Positions 1-11,000 of a stretch of DNA of 64,000 bases are shown here, piece by piece. Positions within the stretch are counted from its first letter, which is position 1. Each line of letters starts with the position of its first letter. A program made the position numbers and the translations under genes. The DNA lies in assembly GCA_030522415.1 (NCBI GenBank), contig CM060131.1, forward strand, positions 5,252,203 to 5,316,202, written 5' to 3'. The notes under the pieces were generated by a model, which worked only from the letters and a program-made list of their open reading frames with translations, did no database searches and had not been told where the DNA came from. Source of the stretch: Channallabes apus. Lineage: Eukaryota; Chordata; Actinopteri; Siluriformes; Clariidae.

Positions 1-249
1 TCTCAAATCTCATTCACTATACCTCATTAGGCCAATGCATTTATCTTTTAAGTCACAACCTTCAATATGGTAAACAACTTTAAACAACTATACCCTTTAA
101 AAGTGCAGTAGGCTGCTTGTTTCAGATGACAGTCATGTCAGAGATTTACAAAAGGTAAAAAAATAAATAAATAAATAAATAAATACAAAGATTCCCTAAG
201 CTATGTGTAAAGGAAATGAAGCACTGTGCATCACCTTTTTAAAATCATG

Positions 250-1200
250 CATACAATTAAACATGGTGGTGGGAGCATCATGCTGTGGGAGCATCATATC
301 TTTATCTGGGGGACTAGTCAGAATAGAGGGACAAATGGATGCTAAAAATAGAGTTAGTCTGAGTAAGAAGATTCTGTAAAATAATAAGAATCTGAGGCTA
401 GGACAACAGACAAAAGGCTTTACAGAGCATAAGTAGAAGGCACATGTAAAGTAAAATATTTAAAATCTTCGTTGTTTTCATTTTGATGATTATAGCTTAT
501 AGATTATATAAAGTAAAACCCAATATTGCAAAATATTAAAATGTTTTGAGTTTGAGTAAGTGGCGGCATGGTGGGGTGTAGTGGTTAGCACTCTTGCCTT
601 GCACCTCCAGGGTCCGGGTTCAATTCCCGTCAGTTTGCATGTTTTCCCCGTGCTTGGTGGGTTTTCTCCGGGTATTCCATTTTCCAGATTAGGCAAATTT
701 GTGTACCCAAATTGTCTGTAGTATGTGAATGAGTGTGTGTATGTGTGTGTACCCTGTGATGGATTGGCATCCTGTCCAGGGTGTACCCCACCTCATGCCG
801 TAAGTCTCCTGGGAGGCTGAAGCAAGTGACAACAGGCTTAAGAAAATTGTCAAGCAAAGCCGATTCAAGACTGAGTTCATCAACAGTCACCACAAGTCTT
901 CAGGAAAAGGGCTACAACTTTTCCTACACAGTACATTCCTAGTACCAAGCATCTTACTTTTGCTCAGTGGTCCCCTTTTCAAATGAAATAAAATTTGGCA
1001 TTTTTACTTGAAAAGTCAAGGTCACACAGTCTGGAGGAAGCACAGAACCCAAAGTGCTTGAAATTCAGTGTAAAGCGTCCGCAGCAAATTTAAATATGGG
1101 CTGTCATGTTATCTGCTTGTGATGGTCCACTCTATCAAGTCCATAGTTAACACAGCCATTTACCAAGAGATTTAAAAGCACTTCATGTAACGCAGAAGGG
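250..1200 (+). repeat. decayed DNA-transposon remnants flanking a SINE
   Basis: aaacatggtggtgggagcat catgctgtgg (about 262-290) resembles the MVVGASCCG/GGGSIMLWG region of Tc1 transposases. ggcttaagaaaattgtcaag (about 835) and ccatttaccaagagatttaa (about 1160) recall other Tc1 segments. Too degraded to place in one frame. Confidence 0.35.
562..820 (+). repeat. tRNA-derived SINE, family 2
   Basis: Head ggtgtagtggttagcac (box A) and gggttcaattccc (box B), tRNA-Glu/Asp-like, then the body cttggtgggttttctccggg and a tail with ccctgtgatggattggcatc. Nine copies of this family occur in the window. Confidence 0.82.
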
Positions 1201-1324
1201 CAGATCCCCAGAAAACTACACTGTGCAGTTCTGTGCAGGCACATGTGCAGGCAGCTACGCCGCGGTTCTTAACAAATTCAAATTTTCAAATTCAAATTTA
1301 ATTTGTCACATGCACAGTCATACT

Positions 1325-1532
1325 GGGGCCAGGGGTAGCTCAGTGGTTAAGGCGTTGGACTACGGTTCGGAAGATCCCAGGTTCAAACCCCACAACCACC
1401 AAGTTGCCACTGTTGGGCCCTTGAGCAAGGCCCTTAACCCTCAACTGCTCAGATGTACAGTATAATGAGATAAAAAATGTAAGTCGCTCTGGATAAGGGC
1501 GTCTGCCAAATGCCTAAATGTAAATGTAAATG
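1325..1532 (+). repeat. tRNA-derived SINE, family 1
   Basis: Box A-like tagctcagtggttaaggcg and box B-like ggttcaaacc, then a body with ttgagcaaggcccttaaccc and a 3' end gtcgctctggataagggcgt ending in (taaatg)n. Four copies in the window (also 6874, 18713, 60608). Confidence 0.85.
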
Positions 1533-1900
1533 TCATACACAGTACGATATGCAGTGAAATGCTTGTACGACCGCCAGTGACCTTAAAAAGAAAATAAAAG
1601 CTTATACGTAAGGAATAAATATTAATAAAAAGAAATACGAAAGAAAATAAACTTAACTAGTAAAATAAACTGTACAAATAAGGGCATTATAAAAATATTA
1701 CAAAATATTAAAATATAGAAATATAGAGGGGGAAAAGTATATATAAAATTTTTAAAGTGGCAATGGCTGTGCAAATATGCATGAAAAGTGACTTATGAAA
1801 GTGTCATGTGCAATGGTCCAGATATATAAATATGTAGTGCATGAATGTGTCCAAGATTGTCCAGTCAATGTCTCTCAATTGTCCAGTCAATGTCTCTCTT

Positions 1901-1942
1901 GATGGCTGTTGATCTCTCTTAACTGAGAGATCAACAGCCATC
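1901..1942. repeat. perfect 18-bp stem hairpin
   Basis: gatggctgttgatctctc, loop ttaact, then gagagatcaacagccatc. The surrounding 1804-2037 is a low-identity ORF with no family match. Confidence 0.8.
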
Positions 1943-2538
1943 CCCACACGTGGTTGCTGACAATGCTGCCACACAGAGGAGAAATGTGTGACACTTGGCT
2001 GCATGCCCGTGAAAACTGACACGTGGTGTGCGAACATTAAGTAGCACCAGGTATGAGATCAAGTCGCTCTGCTAATAGACTTAGGCAAAGCCAAAGGCAA
2101 AGACAAAGACCAAGAAAAGAAGAGAAAAATTAAATAGGCAGTGATCTCTATAGAACGTCATGCCGTTCAAAAAAAAGGCAAATGAGGCTCAACCAGCACC
2201 ACGGACAGCACTGAAACACTCCAGAAAGGGGTGAGGGGGTGGTTTTTGTTGCTCAATGGCAACCGCGAGGGTGAATAACCCACCATTCACCTGTCGACAG
2301 ATAACTATAAATGCCGGTGAGTAGGAAAAAATACATATGTTTCAGTTGCACTTGACTCACTTACAGTATGCTATGCAGTGCAGTACACAGGAAACAGTAT
2401 TGAACGATTGTGCTAGCGAGTCTTTGAGTCCCGAGTCGTGACTCCCATAGACGCTATGCAATGCAGTACACAGGAAACAGAATTGAACGATTCTCAGCAA
2501 TGAGTTTTCAAGTCCCGAGACATTCATTCCTTTGTCAC

Positions 2539-3550
2539 TGTAAGGGTTAACCTCTAGAGGGCGCCAAACACCCGTTTGTTTGAGTTTGTTTGTAGTTTGT
2601 TTTTAGTTGTTTACACTTCAGTTCCCAGTTTGCACCTCGGTCAGGTGACGTTGAAGTTCACCTGAACCGAGGAAACGTAATTATGTTTAGTTTGCTATAA
2701 ATAGCCTGACTGAACTTCAGTCAGGCATCTATCTTTAGTTCATATGATTAAGTTTGTGTTGGGTTACTTTATGTTCTTTTTAAAGCAAATAAAGAACTGT
2801 TATTTGAACCACTAGTTCGCTTCCTCTGCATTCATGCCACGCACACATACCCGACGCAAACATGACAGAAAGATAGACCGTCCAAGTGGCATGGCGGAGG
2901 ATTTCCCCCTAGACTATTTGTGGGGGGGCGCGAACACGATCTCACCCGAGCTGGCGGACTGGCTGGAGAACAGCGAGGAGGTCATGTATCGGAGCTGGGA
3001 GTACAGCTTGCTCGCGGAACAGGAGCACTGGCTGGAGAGCAGCGAGGAGCGGAGAGAGAGAGAGGCACGACAGAGCTGGGAGGGCTGCAGGCTCGCCATT
3101 AGGCGGACGCCATTTGAGGGCAGCGTAACAAGGGGTGACAGGGTTCCACGCACCGGCCGGAAGGGAAGGGCCAATAAGGCCAAGTACGGCGGTGAGGTGA
3201 GGGAAGCAAAACCCCAGGCGGAGTAGCAGTGGAGAGAGGAAAGTGAGCTCATCAGGTCGGATTCTGAACAGAATCAGGAGCGAGTACGAGACCTGCGGGA
3301 GCAGGTAGAAGAGCTCCAACACCTGATCCCCCAGTTCCGGGAGAGCCGCGAAGCAGGCTCTGAGCTTCCTCTTCCCTCGCCAGTGCTCGGCGACAAGGAG
3401 GAGACAACGCCGAGCACGGAGACAACCGCTGAGCACGGCTCCTGCTCTGCAGCCGCCGAGCACGGCTCCAGCTCTGCAACCGCCGAGCACGTCTCCAGAT
3501 CGCTTCCTCTGAATTCATGACACGCACACACACCCGACGTAAACATGACA
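2539..3550 (+). mobile_element. diverged, internally deleted member of the same LTR family
   Basis: The 5' LTR is 2539-2867 (329 bp, starts TGTAAG, ends CATGACA). The body ends at 3550 with only the last 50 bases or so of a 3' LTR (tcgcttcctctg... to catgaca), fused directly to coding sequence near 3500. A perfect 5-bp target duplication GTCAC flanks it (2534-2538 and 3551-3555). Intact duplication with a truncated 3' LTR means the deletion occurred at or after insertion, or that the shortened form transposed. It has interrupted an older repeat whose gctatgc direct-repeat units lie on both sides. Confidence 0.85.
2834..3226 (+). pseudogene. LTR-element ORF, truncated relative of the 15175-16863 protein
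   Basis: 130 codons from the equivalent LTR start ([13 protein letters not shown]). It shares with the long protein the blocks MAExFPL, WGGAx[17 protein letters not shown] and RRTP. It stops early after PQAE. Downstream of the stop in the same frame, the coiled-coil block (DLREQVEELQ) and Pro/Ser repeat remnants are still readable to about 3500. So this is a broken copy of the same gene, useful as a comparison. Confidence 0.75.
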
Positions 3551-3599
3551 GTCACATGACTCCCATAGATGCTATGCGGTGCAATAGATTTAAAAGAAC

Positions 3600-3894
3600 G
3601 AACGACTACAACTGAGGATATGATGGTGAGTTACTCATTCTGTTTATTATAATATCCTTAGTATCCTAAGTCCTTAGTTGCATTGTAATATTTTCATAAC
3701 TGGAACTATAACCAAAATTTGTGTACATACTGTAGACGTATTGGGGGTCTTTTTATTGAAAGCGCAACATTTTAATTTATTTCTGATCAAAAGAACGAAA
3801 TGAACGAAATGACTCAAAAAAAAGATTTGTTCATTTTGATGAACGAGATTCAAAGAACTGAGTGACTAAAATGATTCAAACTTCCTATCACTAG
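3600..3894. repeat. end of an older hAT-like MITE
   Basis: Holds gaacgaaatgactc, ttgttcattttgatgaacga and gactaaaatgattcaaactt ccctatcacta-type end, which I recognise as a common fish MITE end. The direct repeats of gctatgcagtgcagtacaca (2383 and 2455) and a third partial copy at 3565 flank the LTR insertion and may belong to it. The left end was not found. Confidence 0.4.
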
Positions 3895-4254
3895 TGTGTA
3901 CAGTATGTGTATGCGAAGCCGGGAGTAGGAGGGGGTAGGATGGGGTGGGAGGGGGGCTGTAACGGCGAGTGTGTGTGTGTGTGTTGCTGTGAGTAAAGAA
4001 GCACAATGTCAAATTAAGTGCGTGCGCACATACACACACACACACACACACACGCACACTCTCGCCTTAACCGTTGGCTCAGTTGTGATCACGTGACGCT
4101 TGGCGTCAAAACAAGAAGCGCATGCGTGATACATGATACTCGGTGCTCATAAACCAAGACAATGCTTGTTTTTTAAGTCAAAATTTATTAAAAATCTTTG
4201 CTCGTCTTGCGGAACACTCATGAACCGCGTTACTCGTAATCCGAGATTCCACTG
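3895..4254. mobile_element. foldback MITE, right half only
   Basis: Contains the family words ccgttggctcagtt, caagaagcgcatgcgtga, gatactcggtgctcataaac and ends cgtaatccgagattccactg followed by TA. The left half is missing. Confidence 0.72.
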
Positions 4255-4491
4255 TACAGTATATGTAGTATACTCAAATTTCTGTTAAAGTAGTTAGACT
4301 CTTTAACAGGAAAAAGTTATTTAGCTTAAATTTAATGCTTGTTGCACAAGTTGTTGTGCTTAGTGAGTAACATCAAGCTCATAATTCACTGGATAATAAT
4401 CTTATTTGTAACATGTACTAACATACATATTTATCTAAAACTAAAAACTTTATCCATTAAAGTTAACATTAAAATGCAGGCTGTTATTTAC

Positions 4492-4611
4492 CTTGACACT
4501 GGCCATTAATTATCTTGAAGCCTGGACTGCAAGAAACACACTTGAACGAGCCAACAGAGTTCACACACTTTTGTCCAGGACACTGAAGTTCATTCTCACA
4601 CTCGTCCAAGT
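4492..4611 (-). CDS. ltbp2: ltbp2 exon e19: cbEGF type B, unit 4; last exon in window
   Basis: A 120-bp phase 1-1 exon after acceptor cttgctcag, with donor gtaaat. It encodes [39 protein letters not shown]. Type B. No further EGF or 8-Cys exon was found between this exon and position 1, so the gene must continue to the left. Confidence 0.9.
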
Positions 4612-6143
4612 CTGAGCAAGCAGGAAAGACACATGCATTAATACGCACAAGGATTATGTTTTTTTTTTAAGCACACAAGGTTTTGTAGCTTTAAGAAAAA
4701 AAATACTAAAATAAAAAAAGTGAAGCAAGACACTTGTGAGATTTAAAGTTGTGCTGGAAATAAATGAATTTGTGACAGTTTCTTACATACAGTATGGCCA
4801 AAAGTACATGGACACCTCTTCATCACATCTATATTCGGTTCTTTGCCAAATATTGAAACAGTTTGCCAAAGCTGGAGTAAAAGGACTCAAGTAGCCTGCA
4901 CAGAAGCCTGACCTCACAACAACCCTACTGAACATGTTGGGGTGAACTGTTATGTTGACTGCATACTGTACCCACATCTACGTAACTAATAACAGTGCTT
5001 GAGCTTACAAATGCTTGTGTGTGAATTGGCAAATCTTAACAACTATGCTCCAACACCTAGAAGAAAGCTGTCCCAGAGCAGTGGACATTTTTATTATAAG
5101 AACAAAGGGAAAACTAACTTTGGAATGAGATGCTCAACAAACAATTATTCGTGTATCACAGGTGTCCACATGCTTTTAGACAACAAAAAGGAATGAATGC
5201 TGGACAACATATTGGAAAAAAGGACAACAAATGAATGCTGCTAAAATATTTTTTTTATTTTGTTTCCACAAAATCAGACCTCAAATTTGTAATTCTAAGT
5301 CGTCGTCCCCCATCAACATTTCCTATTTGACATATATGAAAAAAAAATTAACATTTCTTTAAACTTGTCTTTTGTTTAGCTACAGTCATAACATGAGAAG
5401 GAAAGAGCAGCTGGATAACAAACTCCTAAGTATAGCAGCCGGGTCAGTAAATAAAGCTACACTGCAAATTGTTGTGCCCAATTTATGATTATGCTTAATG
5501 TAGTTTAACACAACCATTTGGGAGAAAAAGGCGTTTCTTCTGGGTCAAAACTAACTGACTTGTGTATTCAAGCAAAAATTAATTGAGGTTTTGTACAATT
5601 CCTGGCCAGGACAATATGCTGCATATGTAGCTTGGTCTGTTCCTCTTTCTTTGAAAAAATACACATGGTTTGTATGTACAGTGGAACCTCGGATTAAGTG
5701 GGCTCATATTCCAAAACACTCGTAAACCAAATTTAATTTTCCCATAGGAAATAATGGAAACTCAAATTATTCATTCTACAGCCAAAAAAAAGAAGATAAA
5801 AATAATTAACACAAAATATAAAGTAAAAATAACTGCACTTTACATTTAAAAAGGTTAAATTTAAAGGCACACACACACACACACACATTAACCTAGAGAC
5901 CGTTTTTAAAACCGTTTAAAAATTAGCAAGGAACATCGCTAGTCCCATACTAACGGAATCACTGCTGTAAAGTAAAACAACAACAACAACAACAACAACA
6001 AAAAATTAACCAGCTCCTTACCTTTGAAAACAATCGTGACAGAGAAGAGTTTTTTTGGGAACCTGAGAGGAGTGGGGGCTGTAAAGCCAAGTGAGAGTGT
6101 GTGTGTGTTGGTGTAAGTGAATGAGCATGCGCGCACACACACA

Positions 6144-6184
<41 letters not shown>

Positions 6185-6602
6185 GCTCGTCTTTACAGCC
6201 CCCTCCTCTCAGGTTCCCAAACAAACACACACACTCTCTGCCTTACACAGACACACATACTCTCTGCACACACACACACACACACAAACACACTCAAAAA
6301 CCCTGCAAGCACTAATACCCCTATCTCACCTACGCGGTTTCGCGTGGCCATAAGTACGGTTCATCATGATTCACCGCGAGTTCCCCCCCCCCCCTTCCTC
6401 CCAGGTTCCCAAACAAACACACAAACTCTGCTCTGTCGCGACTGTTTTCAAAGGTAAGGAGCTGGTTAGTTTGTTTTTTTTTGTTTGTTGTTGTTGTTGT
6501 TTTACTTTACAACAGTGATTCCGTTAGTATGCGCTCACGTGAGTGTGACTAGCGATGTTCCTTGCTAATTTTAAACGGTTTTAAAAACAGTCTCTCCATT
6601 AA

Positions 6603-6645
<43 letters not shown>

Positions 6646-8032
6646 TCACTGAGCAGGGGAGATGATTACCTACATTTCCGAACCGCAAGAGAGAGAAGAA
6701 CCGTTGGCTCAGTTGATGTGACGATCAGTGTCAAAACAAGAAGATACATGATACTCGGTGCTCATAAACCAAGACAACGCTCGTTTTTCAAGTCAAAATT
6801 TATTAAAAATCTTTGCTCGTCCTGCGGAACACTCATAAACCGCGTTACTCGTAATCCGAGGTTCCACTGTATACATTCGGGCATTTGGCAGACGCTCTTA
6901 TCCAGAGCGACTTACATTTTTCTACCTAATTAAATATCTGAGCAGCGGAGGGTTAAGGGCCTTGCTCAAGGCCCCAACAGTGACAACATGGTGGTTGTAG
7001 GGTTTGAACCTGGGATCTTCCGAACCATAGTCCAATGCCTTAACTACTGAGCTACCCCAGGTAAACACAATTTTTAAACCTAGATTTGTTGTACTCAAGG
7101 GCATGTGTCCTTAGCTACTTAAGGCATGTAAAATCATAGCTGATTAGATCAGTTTCATACGATGCTTACCTGTACAGGTATTCGCCTCCAATCTGAATCC
7201 AGGTCGACAAACACAGTAGAAACTCCCAGGGGTGTTTTCACAACGTCCTTTAGCACAGAGGCGTGTGTTTTGAGCACACTCATCCACATCTGGCACAAAG
7301 GACATAATCAACATAGAAGACAGCATTCTCTACATCGTACATACTATGTTCATTTAGACCAACCTTCATGTAGGGTACAAGATATGCATTAAAGTTCTTC
7401 TTTGTTTTGGCTCCTAGTAGGTAGAATGAAATTCGCCTAGATGTCTGAGCAGTCACTAACTACCTCAAAAACAACTAAAACAGTACTTAAAATAGCACTA
7501 ATTAGTTATTTCTTTTAAACCATTTTTGCTGTGGTTTCCATTCATACAATAATTTTCTATTAATTAGTGATGTTTTTTTTTTTTTATATAGAAATTTCAA
7601 AGCTCCTTTGGAAGTCTGTCTGGTTAAGGGCATCCCCTAAATGCCATACAAGTAAATGCAAACGTGCTATTGTATGAGTCAGGTCAGGTTTGCCAACAAG
7701 TTCTGACAACAAGAATCTGGATATGGACATAGCTTACATCCTAGTTAGCATTATTTGTTACCTAGCTATGGTAGTTAATACAAGCATTATCTATACTCAA
7801 ACCAGCCAGTTAACTCTTCAAAGCAAGAAAAATTAAAAATGTCACATGCACATTGTGACAAAAGTGATAAAGTTGATATTATGATGAAACAAAAACTGTG
7901 GTTGCTGACCTGTGCACTGTCCATTATGAAACCTGTATCCAGCTCCACAGGACGTGCACCGGAATGAACCTGGAGTGTTCACACACAGCTGACCACGACA
8001 CTGCAGAGAGTTCTCGCACTCATTTATGTCTA

Positions 8033-8095
<63 letters not shown>

Positions 8096-11000
8096 AACAT
8101 TCTACAGTAAGAAAGATTATTCACAAGTGCAAAGCATTCAAGACAGTTGCCAATCCTCCCAGAAGTGGATGTCCTGAGAAATACAAAAAAGAAACAAAAC
8201 CCCCCCCCCCCACAGCACAGACCCAAAAGGTCTCACTAAGCTTGTTACATTTTAAAGTCCATGACAGTACAATTGGAAGAAGACTGAAAAAGTATGGATT
8301 GTTTGGAAGGGTTGCTTGGAGAAAGCCTTGTCTGTCTGTGGCAGGACCTTAAGAGAGCTGTGCATAAGCAAATTCCAAAGACTCAATGAACTGAAAAGCA
8401 ATGTTGTAAAGAAGAATGGGCCAAAATTCCTTCACAATGATGCGAGAGATTTGAAATTCATACAGGAAACATATTAGCCATTGCTAAAAAAAAATCGCTG
8501 CTAAAGGTGGATCTTTAAGTTATTGGATGCCTTTTTTGGCTTCATTTTTGTAAAATAAATAATGGCCTGGTGAAGTATATGTAGTTGTTCAAAGTTGTAT
8601 TTGCCTAATTATTTTTTCCACACAAAAACACGTAAAAATTAAAAGAGGTAGTACTAACCTTTACACATGACTTCCCATGTACTGTAATACATGCATCTCA
8701 CTCTCACTCTCTCCCTTTCTCTCTCTGCTTATGTCCTCATGCAAAAACAGTATATTGTATGCCAGGAGTGCAATAAGAATGTGTGTGTGAATAAAGATTT
8801 CACCTGTGCACTTGTTGTCTTGAAGCTTGTACCCTGTATGACACACACATCTGTAGCTGCCAAGTGTATTCTCACAGCGGCCGTTAGCACAGGGCGCAGG
8901 AACTTGACCACACTCATCAATATCTAATTAAGTCAATTGTAGAATTAAATTACTTAATAAAAATCAATGAATGAGAGCTTGAAGGAAGACATTTTCAGGC
9001 AAGTGTATTCACCTGTGCATCTTCTGTTTGTTATTATAAATCCAGGGCCACATGACACACATCTGTATGATCCCAGAGTGTTAATACACCCCTGACCAGG
9101 GCACTGCAGAGCATCATCACATTCATTCACATCTGAAACATACAAAAACACAAACAAACATATATACTGTAGTAAAGTATACATACATATAAGCCATAAT
9201 ATTATCACCACTGACAGATGAATGGAATAAATAATTGTTAGTTATATATAAGTAAACTGGTTTAATGGGCAATAAAGGCTGAGCAAGCCAAGAGTTCAAG
9301 GTGTTAATCCTGCCTCCAAATTATCCAGATCCGAGTCTGACTGAGCATTTATGGAACGTACGGGCCAATTAAGTCCGATCCAAGGAGGCCCCACCACGCA
9401 ACCTTCAGCTCCCATAGGATTTACCACTAATGTTCCGGTGCCACATACAGTATATAACAGCACAAGCCCAGAGGTTTTGGGTTTTAATATTATGACTGTA
9501 TGTACTATGATGTATGTATCATTCCAGTAGATGCTAGAAATCAAAGTTCTCTAAAATTAATACAGACATAAATCTGCTTGATTTTTGCCAGGAAATCTTT
9601 TTTTTTTTTTTTTTTTTCATACTTTGTATTTCCAAGGACTTCAACATTGCATCTCTGATGCACGTTTTATTAGTCTCTGTTGGCTTGGGATGTTCTTATA
9701 AATGATGTTGCCAAAAGAATATATACCGTAGGATTTAATATTAATACTTGTTGATGCATTCACAAACTTCACATGACTTGTAAAATCCTCCTACTGACAT
9801 ATGAAATGTTAAATATCTGTAATAAAAGCCATCCCATTTTCCCCAAACAGTACACAGGGCATATTACTATTGCAAAAAAAAAAAAAAAATTCATTTATCT
9901 GTCTTAAGCCTTGCTTTATATGCTGGTCAAATTTTAGGGGTAAGTTTCAATAACAGATGAACATATTCAGTTACTTGACATCCTCAACTCCTTCACCGGT
10001 TTCTTTAATGTTGTCTTGGGTTTCAGGCAAAAAATTTTCATCCCTGGGAATCTGTGCCTTTAAGATTTATACATTTGCATACAACTGTTTGTACAGATGC
10101 TAGTGGTACCGTCACTTATTTGCTTAAGATTGTACCTAAGGAAGAAGTAGACATGTGGAGCAGCATAGTTTCTTTTCTCAGATCTTGGCTGAGATCCTTA
10201 AAAGGTGCCTATTACAGTATACAGAATTCACTTTTTGGTCATTTTAGACATTCTAGTGGGTCTAGAATGTGGTTTTACTAAAAAACAAATAAAAACAAAA
10301 AAAAAATATTCCCTGCATATTGGGATTTTTCCATTTTTGTACTGGATGGAGCAAAATTAAGGCAATTAAATGTTCCCTTATTGACACCTCATACTGTATA
10401 AGAAAATACCCTCCCCAACTCTCAGGAGTCCCGAGGAGTGATGATGGGTAACGGTGGAATGGATATCAATGACGTGGGAGGATCAATTGATCAATTGTAA
10501 TCAATTGCTATTAAAACTGTGGAACCTCAGATTACGAGCATAATTCGTTCCGGAAGTGGGCTCGTATTCCAAGACACTCATAAACCAAATTTAACTTTCC
10601 CATAGGAAATAATGGAAACATAAATTATTCGTTCTACAGCCCAAAAAAATAAACACATAAAAATAATTAATACAAAATATTAAGTAAAAATAAAACAAAT
10701 TAACCTGCACTTTACCTTTCAAAAAAGTGAAAAATAAATCCTGACAGATAAGTGTGCACACACACACATTAACGGAAAGATTGTTGTTCCCTTCTAAATT
10801 ATTAAAGCTTCTCCGCTTTATTTTAATGTTGCTCGCGACAGCGTAACAGCCCATTAATACATGCTCGTGTAATGATGAGATGGACAAACTGCTCAATGCC
10901 CCCGTTCTTTTATTTTCTGCATTGTTGAGCTATAGTACAAACTTACAGGTGGATCCTGCACTTAAATCCAACAAAAAAAACTACTGAAGAACAAAACTCA

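Noticed and set aside
1325..1400. possible functional tRNA gene
   Set aside because: Box A and B are present, but the acceptor and anticodon stems do not form and the sequence recurs as a dispersed repeat.
1223..1465. 80-codon ORF over a SINE
   Set aside because: Coding potential comes from the tRNA-derived SINE; the same peptide recurs at the other copies (6922-7104 and 18583-18855).
5939..6353. ORFs rich in Cys-Val or His-Thr dipeptides
   Set aside because: Translation of (TG)n/(AC)n microsatellites in a foldback MITE.
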